From Erinaceus europaeus (Eukaryota; Chordata; Mammalia; Eulipotyphla; Erinaceidae), in assembly GCF_950295315.1 (NCBI RefSeq), contig NW_026647291.1, positions 1-64,000 on the forward strand: a stretch of 64,000 bases of DNA, given 5' to 3'. This document shows, piece by piece, positions 1 to 7,795 of the stretch. A program made the translations under genes and the position numbers. Under the pieces are notes generated by a model, which was given only the letters and a program-made list of their open reading frames with translations, was not told where the DNA came from and did not search any database. Every line of letters starts with the position of its first letter. The stretch's first letter is position 1.

Positions 1-848
1 AATTTCAGTCCTTGTCTGTCTCTGTCATTCTGTCTCTCTGACTGTCTCTACGTGCCTTCTTCACTGGGCCCTTACTGGAAGTCAGTGCATGCATCGTGAA
101 CTCAGCCTTCCTGGTGTTGAAATTTTCCTTTCTTTGCCCTTTGGATTATTTAGTCTCCTGCACATGGTGTAGTACAGAGGGGAACTGCGGAGACAGCGTT
201 GCTGCTGCAGGTTCCAGGCATATGTCCATCTCCAGCTGCAGCTGTCCAGGCCCTCTGTGCTTGACTGCCATTCTCCAGGGCCCTGAGGCTGACACAGAGC
301 CTCAATGCAGCCCTCCTCACCTTCCTGCACAGCATCCTTGTCCTTATTCCATGAGAGCCCCGGTCAAGGGAAGTGAAACTCGATCCCCCTGGCACACACA
401 CTGTGCTTTCCCTCTATTAAGCCAAATGGAAAGGATCTGTGGTACTGATGGCCACAACAGTGTCCAGATTTCCCATGGAAAAAGGAAGCTTCCAGTGTTC
501 AGAAAGAGGGTGTTTTGATGGCTGTGAAATGTCTTTTCCAAGTGCCTCATGGTGTTTCAAATCCCTTTGAAACCTGAAGTTCTTTCTTGTATGTAGGGAA
601 TATTTTCACCACTGGCCAGAAGGGCCGCCCAACTAGGAGCACAGCTATCCAGGGGTCAGGAGGTCTTCCAGCCTGCTAGCTCCTGGAGGGATTCCTGAGT
701 ATGTCCTCAGGGCCCAAGTGTAAAAGGTGTTTCCAATTGCCTTGATTAGCAGCAGCCAGGCCCTCAGGTGAGGGGCGGGGCTGTGATCTTGACTGGAAGC
801 CCCTAATTTGGCCAATGGAGGCATCCATCTTTTTTTGTCTGTCCATAG
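1..848. other. Unit 5' segment, no gene recognised
   Basis: Mixed-composition sequence with CTGTCTCT-rich stretches near the start and short open frames on both strands (for example a 140-codon frame at 96-518). I see no recognisable domain, start context or exon-like boundary until the polypyrimidine tract ending in 'tccatag' at 842-848. The equivalent segment begins every unit. Confidence 0.6.
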
Positions 849-1012
849 CAAGGGCCCGGGGAGTTTGTGCTTCCTGCAAACAGAGCGACATTGTATGGGA
901 CACTCATGCAAGCCTACTTCTGGGAATCTCTCAGAGTGTGATGTGTGGACACCAGGAAGCATGAGCAGGGATGTGAGGCCACAGGAGCAATTGCCTTAGC
1001 CGGACCCAAAGG
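849..1012 (+). other. Exon-like segment (possible non-coding exon)
   Basis: A T-rich polypyrimidine tract ending 'gtccatag' at 841-848 makes a good 3' splice site. At 1013 a GT in the context 'aaagg/gtaggtgt' makes a plausible 5' splice site, with an alternative GT at 1017. The enclosed 164 bp has an ordinary internal-exon size. Both sites were seen in the other units at the same offset (acceptor at 8643 and donor at 8809 in unit 2). No coding frame is convincing, so any transcript would be non-coding. There is no expression evidence in the window. Confidence 0.3.
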
Positions 1013-1246
1013 GTAGGTGTAAGGGGCCGGGTTCATCCACTATTGTTTGGTTCAACACACTTCCCATCTATGTGGAAACACAGCCCTTTCTGGGTACTTT
1101 CTGGGCTTGTAATCTGCTGCCCTGAGCAGTGGACTGAGAGCCTGGAGGCTGAGTAGGCAGCCAAACGTGACTGGACAGGCTCAAGCCCCTGAATTCTGAG
1201 GGGTGCCCCAGCTTCCCCCATTGGCAGTGTTTGGATCATAGTGAGG

Positions 1247-1325
1247 CATGGCATTGATTCGGAACTCAGGAGAGTGAGACATGAGAGTCCCTTTGCATAT
1301 GCATTCTTGCTTAGCCACAATCTGG
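1247..1325 (+). repeat. Degenerate SINE fragment (hedgehog-type)
   Basis: The stretch with 'ggaactcaggagagtgagac' followed by 'atgagagtccctttgcata' resembles the 3' part of a hedgehog tRNA-derived SINE as I remember it (a 'gagcctcaggcatgagagtc' type of motif, then 'tttgcataacc'). It is a short remnant, present at the same offset in every unit. Comparison with Erinaceus repeat consensus sequences would settle it. Confidence 0.5.
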
Positions 1326-1429
1326 GCTAGCTGGCTTGCCCTGACCAGATAGGTTCTCTGTACATAAGTTGCAGGAGAGGCTGGCTCCCTTGCCACCCAT
1401 GCTGTGAGACTACTTCAGGTGATCTCTGA

Positions 1430-1460
1430 GCACACACAGACACACACAAACAGACAGACA

Positions 1461-1492
<32 letters not shown>
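1430..1492. repeat. (CA)n microsatellite with CAGA interruptions
   Basis: CA-rich tract with internal 'cagacagacaga', ending at 'cattactgtc'. The same tract is at about 9229-9287, 17024-17082, 25818-25882, 33618-33682, 41419-41481, 49202-49266 and 57009-57077. Its length and the number of CAGA steps vary between units. Confidence 0.95.
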
Positions 1493-1493
<1 letters not shown>

Positions 1494-1743
1494 TACTGTC
1501 AGGTTGGTAGTAGAGCCTATGGTGAAGGCTGGGGCTGTCTGGGGTCTGTGGGCATGAGAGCTGCTGCCTTACAATCTCTACAAGCCAGGTTTGAACCTGT
1601 CATCAATGAACACAGTGTAGGAGGTTTTTGAATTCTGGTCTCTTTCCAACTCATCTATTTCTCTTCTCGCCTTCTCTATCTCTAACTCTCACATGCTCTC
1701 ACACACTCTGTCTTCACTCATTAATATTTTACTTAGATTCTTA

Positions 1744-1845
1744 TTTTACTGACAGGCCCAGATAGACAAAGAGAGTTACCAGAGCACTGCTGAGCTCTGG
1801 CTTGTTGTGTTGGCGATTTCACCTAGGCTACTGGAGCCTCAGTTT
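1744..1845 (+). repeat. Degenerate SINE block in module A (hedgehog-type)
   Basis: The motif 'accagagcactgctgagctc' with 'tggagcctcag' about 40 bases later closely resembles a hedgehog SINE as I recall it. The block recurs in modules B and C (near 2740-2835 and 3735-3835), so it was present before the modules triplicated. The preceding part of each module, with 'aggtttgaacctgtc' and a CT-rich tail, could be a second tRNA-derived SINE, with 'ggtttgaacct' as a decayed B-box. Assignment is from memory. Confidence 0.55.
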
Positions 1846-1912
1846 GTAAGTCTTTCTGACACAAGCCATATTCTGTCTCCTCATTTCCATGCCAGTATCA
1901 CTCAGAGTTTAT

Positions 1913-1918
1913 AATAAA
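1913..1918 (+). terminator. AATAAA polyadenylation-signal match in module A
   Basis: Canonical hexamer. It recurs in modules B (2902-2907) and C (3897-3902) and in all units. TA-rich sequence follows. Short AT-rich hexamers are common by chance, so use as a poly(A) signal is only a possibility. Confidence 0.25.
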
Positions 1919-3369
1919 GATATACATACATGTATATATGTACATATAGATTTATATATCTGTCATTTTTAGAATGTTCGACCTATGTATTTGACCTTCT
2001 TTCAGAATTACCACATTTATAACAGCCTAGTTTTTCTGAAATAATTGGCCATATAGTTGGAGCAGGATTCAATACAATTATAAATAATAGAACCTTCCAG
2101 TAGCATTTCTAATCGTGTTTCTATTAGCATCCTTATTGTAATTATCATGGCCCAGATCTTCCCTCCTTTTTCTAGTGTAAGCTTCAATACGTATGTGTTT
2201 GTTTTCTTTCTCCAGAAATCTTAATGTCCCTGGACCCTGAAGTGTTAGGGAATTTTTGAAGCAGCCCTCTGTTTCTCAGCAGATGGTTTCTATGTTTCTG
2301 CTGTCATCAGGTCTTCTTGTGGTTTTTGTCTTTATTTATTTTTATTGTTTCAAGTCCTCCTAGATCATCCCCATTTATTTGCATATTTATTTATTTAGTC
2401 AGGTATCACATGTGGCATCATTTCTTCTGCTTGAGAGATTTTCTCTTATAACTGAAGGGAACTTTTGATGCACAATACATTTCCTGGGGCAAATACTACA
2501 CACATATGGTGAAGGCTTGGGTTGTCTGGGGTCTGTGGGCATTAGAGCTGCTGCGTGACAATCTCTACAACCCAGGTTTGAACCTGTCATGAATGAACAC
2601 AGCCTAGGGGTTTTTTGACTTCTGGTCTATTTCCAACTCTTCTATTTCTCTTCTCGCCATCTCTGTCTCTGACTCTCACAGGCTCTCTCTCACTCTGTCT
2701 GAACTCAGGAATATTTTACTTATATCCTTATTTTATTGACAGGCCCAGATATACAAAGAGAGTGGCCAGAGCACTGCTGAGCTCTGGCTGGTTTTTGTTT
2801 GTGATTTCACCTAGGCTACTGGAGCCTCTGATTGGTAAGTCTCTCTGACTTAAGCCATATTCTGTCTCCTCATATCCATGGCAGTATCTCTCAGACTTTA
2901 TAATAAAGATATACATCCATATACATATATAAATATACATATATATCTCTGTCATTTTTAGAATTGTCAACCTATGTAATTGATCTTAATCAAAATTCAC
3001 GCATTTACAACAGGTTCCTTTTTCCCTACTAATTGGCCACATAGTTGGAGCAGGATTCAATACAATTATAAATAATAGAACCTTCCAGTAGCATTTCTAA
3101 TAGCATTTCTATCAGCATCCTTATTTTAATTATCATAGTACAGAACTTGCCTCCTTTCTCTAGTGTAAGCTTCAATACATATGAGTTTCTTTTCATTCTC
3201 CCGAAATCTTAATTTCCCTGGACTCTGAAGGGTCTCGGAACTTTTGAAGCAGCCCTTGATTCACAGCAGATGGTTTCTATGTTTCTGCTGTCATCAGGTC
3301 TTCTTGTGCTTTTTGTTTTTATTTTTCATTTGTTTCAAATCCTCCTAGATAACCCCCATTTACTTGCAT

Positions 3370-3393
3370 ATTTATTTATTTATTTATTTATTT
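3370..3393. repeat. (TTTA)n microsatellite in module B
   Basis: TTTA tetranucleotide tract before 'ggttctatattac'. Its copy number differs between units; it is longer at 19946-19975 and 27763-27790. A similar tract ends module C near 4364-4381. Confidence 0.9.
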
Positions 3394-4488
3394 GGTTCTA
3401 TATTACATGAGGGGTCCATTCTTCTGCTTGATAGATTTTTCTCTTATAATTGAAGGGAAGTTTACACTCACAATACATATCCTGTCGTAAATACTACACA
3501 CATATGGTGAAGGCTGGGGTTGTCTGGGGTCTGTGGACAGGAGACTGATGCCTTACAATCTCGACAACCCAGGTTTGAACCTGTCATGTATGAACACAGA
3601 GTGGGAGCTTTTGGACTTCTGGTCTCTTTCCAACTCTTCTATTTCTCTTCTTGCCTTCTCTGTCTCTGACTCTCACAGGCTCTCACTCACTCTGTCTGCA
3701 CTCATTAATATTTTACTTTTATATTATTTGACTGACAGGCCCAGATATACAAAGCGAGTCACCAGGCCCCGGCTGAGCTCTGGATTGTTTTGTTGGCGAT
3801 TTCACCTAGGTTTCTGGAGCCTCAGCTTTGTAAGTCTCTCTGGCACAAGCCATACTCTGTCTCCTCATAGCCATGCCAGTATCCCTCATAGTTGATAATA
3901 AAGATACACATACATATATGTACATATACATTTATATATATCAGACATTTTTAGAATTGTTGACCTTTTTATTTGATCTGAATGCAGAATTACCGCATTT
4001 ATAATAGCCTCCTTATTCATAAATAATTGGTCACATAGTTGGAGCAGGATTCACTACAATTATAAATTATAAACTTTCCAGGAGCATTTCCAATAGCCTT
4101 TCTATCAGTATCCTTATTGTAATTATCATAGCACAGAACTTGCCTCCATTTTCTAGTGTAAGCTTCAAATCGTATGCGTTTCTTTTCATTCTCAGAATTC
4201 GTAATTTGCCTGGACCCTGTGTGTCAGGGAATTTTTGAAGCAGCCCTCTATTTCTCAGCAGACGTTTTCTATATTTCTGCTGTCATCAGGTCTTCCTGTG
4301 GTGTTTGTTTTTATTTTTTATTTTTTTCAAATCCTCTTAGATCATTCCCATTTATTTGCATATTTATTTATTTATTTATTTTGTCCGATATCACATGAGG
4401 GGTCATTTCTTCTGCCTGATAGATTTTCTCTTATAATTGAAGGGAACTTTTGACACACAATACATTTCCTTTTGCAGATACTACACAC

Positions 4489-4723
4489 TACTACAACTGC
4501 TACTGCACTGTTTTTGACAGTGACATCCAATGCACAATGGATTAGTATTGCATGGCGCTAGAGAATGTTCACTATTTAACCTACAATGTTTTTAACCTCA
4601 CAAATATTTATTCTGTTCTTTCTTGGGGGATGAATGGTTTACAGTCAACAGTTCCATATAATAGTGGGCACGGGGGGGTAATTTTTCCCACTACCCCTGT
4701 ATTTCTGTACATCCTTTGTAACT
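4489..4723. other. Spacer between the modules and the SINE, nothing recognised
   Basis: AT-rich sequence with a G run ('cacgggggggtaa' near 4669) whose length differs between units: 'catggtggggtaa' in unit 2 and one extra G in unit 8. No gene or RNA signal is recognised. Confidence 0.5.
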
Positions 4724-4880
4724 TTCTTATTGAGGAGAAGCAAACAGTCATAAATTGAGAGAGCAGGGCCCAAGCAGGAAGAGAGACAGAGAGACATCTG
4801 CAGCTCTGATTTGTCACTAGCCCAGCTTTACCCTAGCTGGGTAAGTGTGACCAGGGGCTCAAAACAGGGTCCTGGGATTC
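4724..4880 (+). repeat. SINE fragment, unit 1 (hedgehog-type)
   Basis: 'gaagagagacagagagacat', then 'ctgcagctctg', a region around 'agcccagctttaccctagct', and 'ccaggggctcaaaacagggt'. This order matches the body of a hedgehog tRNA-derived SINE as remembered (GAGACAGAGAGACACCTGCAG, then a GGGGGCTCGAACC B-box-like region). It is degraded but recognisable, and it is one of the best clues to the source organism. Confidence 0.65.
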
Positions 4881-5377
4881 CACATAGTTCCCTGGCAGCT
4901 CCACCAGCTGTTCCTCCAACCCATGCTCCCTTCGTTGTCCATGTAACTATCGATCTGCTCTAGGCATTTCTCACCTTCATATGCCAGACACTTAACACTT
5001 CTCCCTTCCACCCATGAAACTTTGACCTTTTGCTAGGGTGCAAAACAGCAACTCCAATCCAAGTTATTTTTGGGACAAGTGTGTACGTCTCTGTGGGAAG
5101 GTGTGTGTGTGTGTGTGTGTGTAAGTGTGCATAAGTGTGTTTCAGTTAAGATTACCGCTGTTGTTTCTTTATTCCTGACACAGGGACTTAGGAACTGGGT
5201 TGTGTTATGACAAAGGAAGTTTCCACTGCACAAGTGGTTTTTCAAGTATGAATTGGCACAGTGGATTGTGGACTCTGTTGTGCATTCTCCCAGGTGGTCC
5301 TCAGATGGGTTCTTTCCTTTGCTATTCCCATGCTGTGTGTAATTTTCTGGGTAGACTCAAAGAGGAGTGGCATGGGG
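4881..5377. other. Segment between the SINE and the CTCF repeats, with a (TG)n tract
   Basis: Unassigned sequence with a (TG)n microsatellite at about 5100-5122. That tract is longer in unit 2 (12906-12942) and intermediate in units 3, 7 and 8. No supported gene. Confidence 0.6.
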
Positions 5378-5665
5378 AGCTCAGCTGCATTCTGCTGTAT
5401 GTCCACAAGGTGGCGGCAAAGACCATAGTTGAGTGTAGTGATTCTGTGGAATGAGGAGAACTCTAGGAATTGTGGCCCGTGGACAGCAGGGTTGAAATTG
5501 ACGTAGAGTGCCCTAGACATCTGTTCTTTCCTGTGGGGTGGGGGGATCCCCCATTTGGCTTTGCAAGTGGAAGGGGTTTCTCTCTTTGCCTGGGATGACT
5601 CTACTGGGAGCTTGTGAATCCCTGTGCTCAGCTGCATTCTGCTGGGTGTCCACAAGAGGGCAGCA
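5378..5665 (+). promoter_or_regulatory. Paired CTCF-type motifs in a local direct duplication, unit 1
   Basis: Two direct repeats beginning 'gctcagctgcattctgctg' each end in a CTCF-like core: CCACAAGGTGGCGG at 5403-5416 and CCACAAGAGGGCAG at 5650-5663. Against the known core CCASYAGRKGGCRS each matches 13 of 14 positions, with A in place of Y in both. Both face the same way and are 247 bp apart, just upstream of the GC-rich promoter-like block. Binding by CTCF is inferred from the motif and would need ChIP or CUT&RUN data. Confidence 0.7.
5541..5552. repeat. GC-rich 12-bp perfect palindrome
   Basis: GGGGGATCCCCC is its own reverse complement and lies between the two CTCF motifs. It was seen intact in the other units inspected. 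Its significance is unknown. Confidence 0.8.
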
Positions 5666-5887
5666 CCAGGGCGGGACTAAGGCTCCATGGGGCAAGTGCC
5701 CTGAGGCACTGGGCTAGGAGAGTGGCGACAGTGTTTCTGGGTGTGCCCCAAGAGCATGGCCAGCCTAGCGCAGGCAGGCAGTGTCCTAAGGACGGGCCCA
5801 GACAGGAGCTGTGGGGGTCGTGTTTGCAGAAACAGGGCCTTCAGAGGATGGCAGAAAGTCCCCGGGGGCGGGCCTCAGAGCCCGTGC

Positions 5888-6601
5888 CCAATGAGCCTGA
5901 GGGGAGGGCCCAGTGGGTATTCGTAGAGACAGCTGGCCAATCAGAGAGGAGGAACGTCACCCTCAGGGGCGTGAAGCAAGAGCTGGCCAATGAGAACAGA
6001 GGAGGAGTTGCGTGGGCGGGCCTCAGAGAGCAGCCCACCAATGAGAGCCTGGGTGCTGGCTCTGGGTGGGCGTACCCCTGGAGGTCAGCCAATCAGGGTC
6101 CAGCGGAAGTGCCTGGGGGGCGGGCCCTCGGGAGGCTGTCCAATGAGCGCCTGGGGCGGGCCTCGTGGGCGGAGCCCAGGAGGCTGGCCAATCATGGGGC
6201 AAGGGCGGTGACCTTCCTGGGCGTGCCTTAGGAACTGGCCTATCAGAGGGCGCCCCTCAGACAGCAGCCCGCCAATGGGAGCCAAGAGAAGGCTGGCTGG
6301 GGGCGTGTCCCTGGGACACCAGGCCAATCAGAGTCGAGCGGAAGTGGCTGGTGGGCGGGCCTTCCGGAGGCTGCCCAATCAGCGTGCTGCAGGGCCGTGT
6401 GGGCGGTGCTCAAGGCCGCTGGCCAATCACTGACTAGGGGCCCGGACCCTCCTGGGCATTTCCAAGCACACTGGCCAATGAGATTGCTGGTGGGGTTCTG
6501 GGCGTGGCCTAGGCCTCTGGCCTATCAGAGCCTGGCTGGCGCCCTGTGGGCGGGCTTTCTGAAGGAATCCCGCCAATGGGAGCTCAGAGCTGGCCTTAAA
6601 A
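5888..6601 (+). promoter_or_regulatory. CCAAT/GC-box minisatellite promoter, unit 1
   Basis: CCAAT pentamers on the plus strand start at 5888, 5937, 5987, 6038, 6089, 6140, 6188, 6272, 6324, 6375, 6423, 6475 and 6573. CCTAT variants lie at 6239 and 6521. Steps are 46-52 bp except for one of 33, so the block is a minisatellite of about 50 bp. Most boxes are followed by CAG or GAG, which suits NF-Y (known consensus RRCCAATCAG). Between nearly every pair is a GC or KLF-type box (GGGCGGG, GGGCGTG or GGGCGGA). The block ends with TTAAAA at 6596-6601, a TATA-like core element, which predicts initiation to the right near 6625. No transcript evidence is available here. Confidence 0.75.
6596..6601 (+). 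promoter_or_regulatory. TTAAAA TATA-like element
   Basis: 'ggccttaaaaggctgggcgt' lies 19 bp after the last CCAAT box. The equivalents are at 14416, 23194, 30992, 38791, 46590, 54378 and 62192, intact in every unit. The position at the downstream edge of the CCAAT block fits a core promoter. Confidence 0.55.
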
Positions 6602-6624
6602 GGCTGGGCGTGCTTCCAGGAAAT

Positions 6625-6781
6625 GCGAAGCAGGGTTCAGCCCAGGGCCCTGCCTTGCAGAAGCTGTCCAGTGCGCATGTGTATAACTCCGTTTGTGCCT
6701 GTGCCTCTGTGGATTTGTGTGTGTGTGTGTGTGTCTGAGGGAGGGAGAGAGAGAGAGAACAACAGAATCACTGTGGCACAG
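6625..6781 (+). ncRNA. Possible non-coding first exon
   Basis: The left end is an estimate, about 25-30 bp after TTAAAA. The right end is the 5' splice-site match 'cacag/gtgatt' at 6781/6782. The segment includes a (TG)n tract near 6717-6733 that changes length between units, which argues against coding function. A 98-bp intron-like stretch follows, to the acceptor 'ttttcttcttttcag' ending at 6879. This is a prediction only. Confidence 0.3.
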
Positions 6782-6879
6782 GTGATTTTGTGCAAAACAC
6801 TTGGCACATTCTGATTTACAGCTCAATATTGACACCAGGGCAGCTCTCCTTGGCCCTTGGTCACTTTTCTTCTTTTCAG

Positions 6880-7181
6880 ATGTAAAGACACTGAAGAGGG
6901 AGAGGTTTTTGCCCTGAGGCTTGCACTGGGAACTAGCAGCTGCCCTGTTTGTGTTGCCAGACTAGGAAACCTGTGGTACCTGTCCATGTGGAGAGTCTCC
7001 TGGATGAGTTCCTTCTCGAGCCTTTTTCGCTCGGTCCCGTTGGAGCTGCATATAGCTAATGATTTGGAGATTTTATTCCTTTGGACAATTCTTTTCCTGA
7101 TGCAAAGTTTCTCTCCAGGTTTTAGCAATCAATTGTGTGAATGTCACATCGAATCCATTGTAGAAAATGACTACATCAGTG
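6880..7181 (+). other. Segment after the predicted acceptor
   Basis: Begins right after a strong pyrimidine-tract 3' splice-site match. It holds short open frames on both strands, including a minus-strand 101-codon frame (6823-7128) kept in every unit. I recognise no protein family in them. A donor-like 'ctccag/gtttta' near 7118 is weak. Confidence 0.35.

Positions 7182-7252
<71 letters not shown>
7182..7252. repeat. (CT)n-(TA)n compound microsatellite
   Basis: CT tract followed by TA tract, ending 'atgtatgtaacatgtag'. In units 3-6 the CT part has an A interruption ('ctctatctct') and the TA part is short. Units 1, 7 and 8 have long TA tracts. Confidence 0.95.
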
Positions 7253-7259
<7 letters not shown>

Positions 7260-7795
7260 ACATGTAGAGGTCTGAAAATATTTTTTAGCTAGAGACCTGC
7301 ACAGCTCTGGATTAGGGTAGCAATGTGGATACACCTGGCCCTTCTGAGCCACAGTCATGAGAGACATCTCACAGAGCCATATCGTATATCACTCTACAAA
7401 TCTCTCTCAGCACAAACTACCACTGCCAAATCATCTACTTCCCTCTTGCTCTTTTTGTCCACCGAATCTTATCCCAAAACTGTAAATCAAAGAAGAAATA
7501 GACATAGTGCAGTTCCCTGCACACAGGACAGGCTGAGGCTGGACCAGGGAGATGCAATACGCCAGCCTGCATCTTGGCTGGAGCATCACTATGCTTACTT
7601 CGAATTTGGAGAGGCGAGGGCAGTTTTGGAGAGTGGGCTGCCGGCCAAGGGTTGCTTCTCAGAGTGGCTAAGACCTAGATGTTCTAAGTGTTACCTTTCC
7701 TCACAAACATAAAATAGCAATGCCACTTGTAAGAAGTATGCATGGGCATGGAGGGTTTGTCTTCCGTGCTCTGGCACTGATCAACACAGGGCCAG
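7253..7795. other. Unit 3' segment, no gene recognised
   Basis: Mixed sequence with a 129-codon plus-strand frame (7323-7712) that recurs in all units but resembles no family I know. The 'acttgtaagaagt' near 7728-7740 would serve as a 5' splice site. No other signal is seen. Confidence 0.5.

Larger units (their letters stand above)
1518..4488 (+). repeat. Triple AT-rich module array, unit 1 (modules at 1518, 2505, 3503)
   Basis: Three consecutive diverged copies of a module of 987, 998 and about 986 bp. Each starts with 'tatggtgaaggct' or a close variant, then 'gtctggggtctgtgg', 'aggtttgaacctgtcat' and a CT-rich stretch. Next come 'gacaggcccagata' with an 'agctctgg' SINE-like block, 'ataataaagatacaca'-type sequence, TA-rich sequence, 'agttggagcaggattca', 'agtgtaagcttcaa', and a (TTTA)n tract before the next copy. 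The three copies are visibly more different from each other than the same module is between units. The triplication is therefore older than the spread of the present 7.8-kb units. Confidence 0.92.
1..7795 (+). repeat. Macrosatellite unit 1 (reference unit, 7795 bp)
   Basis: First of eight complete head-to-tail copies. The sequence starting at position 1 recurs at 7796 and then at every later unit start. The unit has a strong internal composition change: AT-rich modules at 1518-4488 and a GC-rich CCAAT/GC-box block at 5888-6601. Distinguishing bases include 'acacagag' near 291, where all other units have 'acactcag', and 'tggtacctg' near 6975, where the others have 'tggtgcctg'. Sub-features are described in detail here and apply to the other units at equivalent offsets. 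Confidence 0.97.

Noticed and set aside
96..518. 140- to 160-codon plus-strand open frame at the start of each unit
   Set aside because: The two lengths come from a small insertion/substitution (TTTCCC to TTTTTCC) that shifts the end of the frame, which argues against a conserved protein. Unrecognised.
1581..1601. Pol III B-box ('ggtttgaacct') as an active tRNA-type gene
   Set aside because: The matching A-box is not convincing and the element is embedded in a decayed SINE, so an active Pol III gene cannot be supported.
1518..4488. AT-rich modules as LTR retrovirus or LINE copies
   Set aside because: No reverse-transcriptase-like frame, no terminal TG...CA repeat with primer-binding site, and no poly(A) tail with target-site duplication was seen. 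Only SINE-like fragments can be supported.
5242..5655. 137-codon minus-strand open frame across the CTCF repeats
   Set aside because: It covers both CTCF motifs and the G-rich palindrome, has no recognisable domain, and its internal similarity only reflects the local DNA duplication.
5614..6231. 205-codon plus-strand open frame through the CCAAT block, repeated in every unit
   Set aside because: It is the GC-rich minisatellite read as protein (Gly/Arg/Ala/Pro-rich, with imperfect ~17-residue periodicity). GC-rich DNA has few stop codons, and the sequence is better explained as promoter DNA.
6823..7128. 101-codon minus-strand open frame kept in all eight units
   Set aside because: No family recognised. 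It runs through a polypyrimidine splice-acceptor-like tract of the other strand, and the near-identity of units means retention is no evidence of selection. A dN/dS test across related species would be needed.
7323..7712. 129-codon plus-strand open frame, extended to 214 codons at 15119-15763
   Set aside because: The extension comes from one stop-loss substitution near 15507. No family similarity was seen and no promoter or exon structure fits; it is likely a chance frame.
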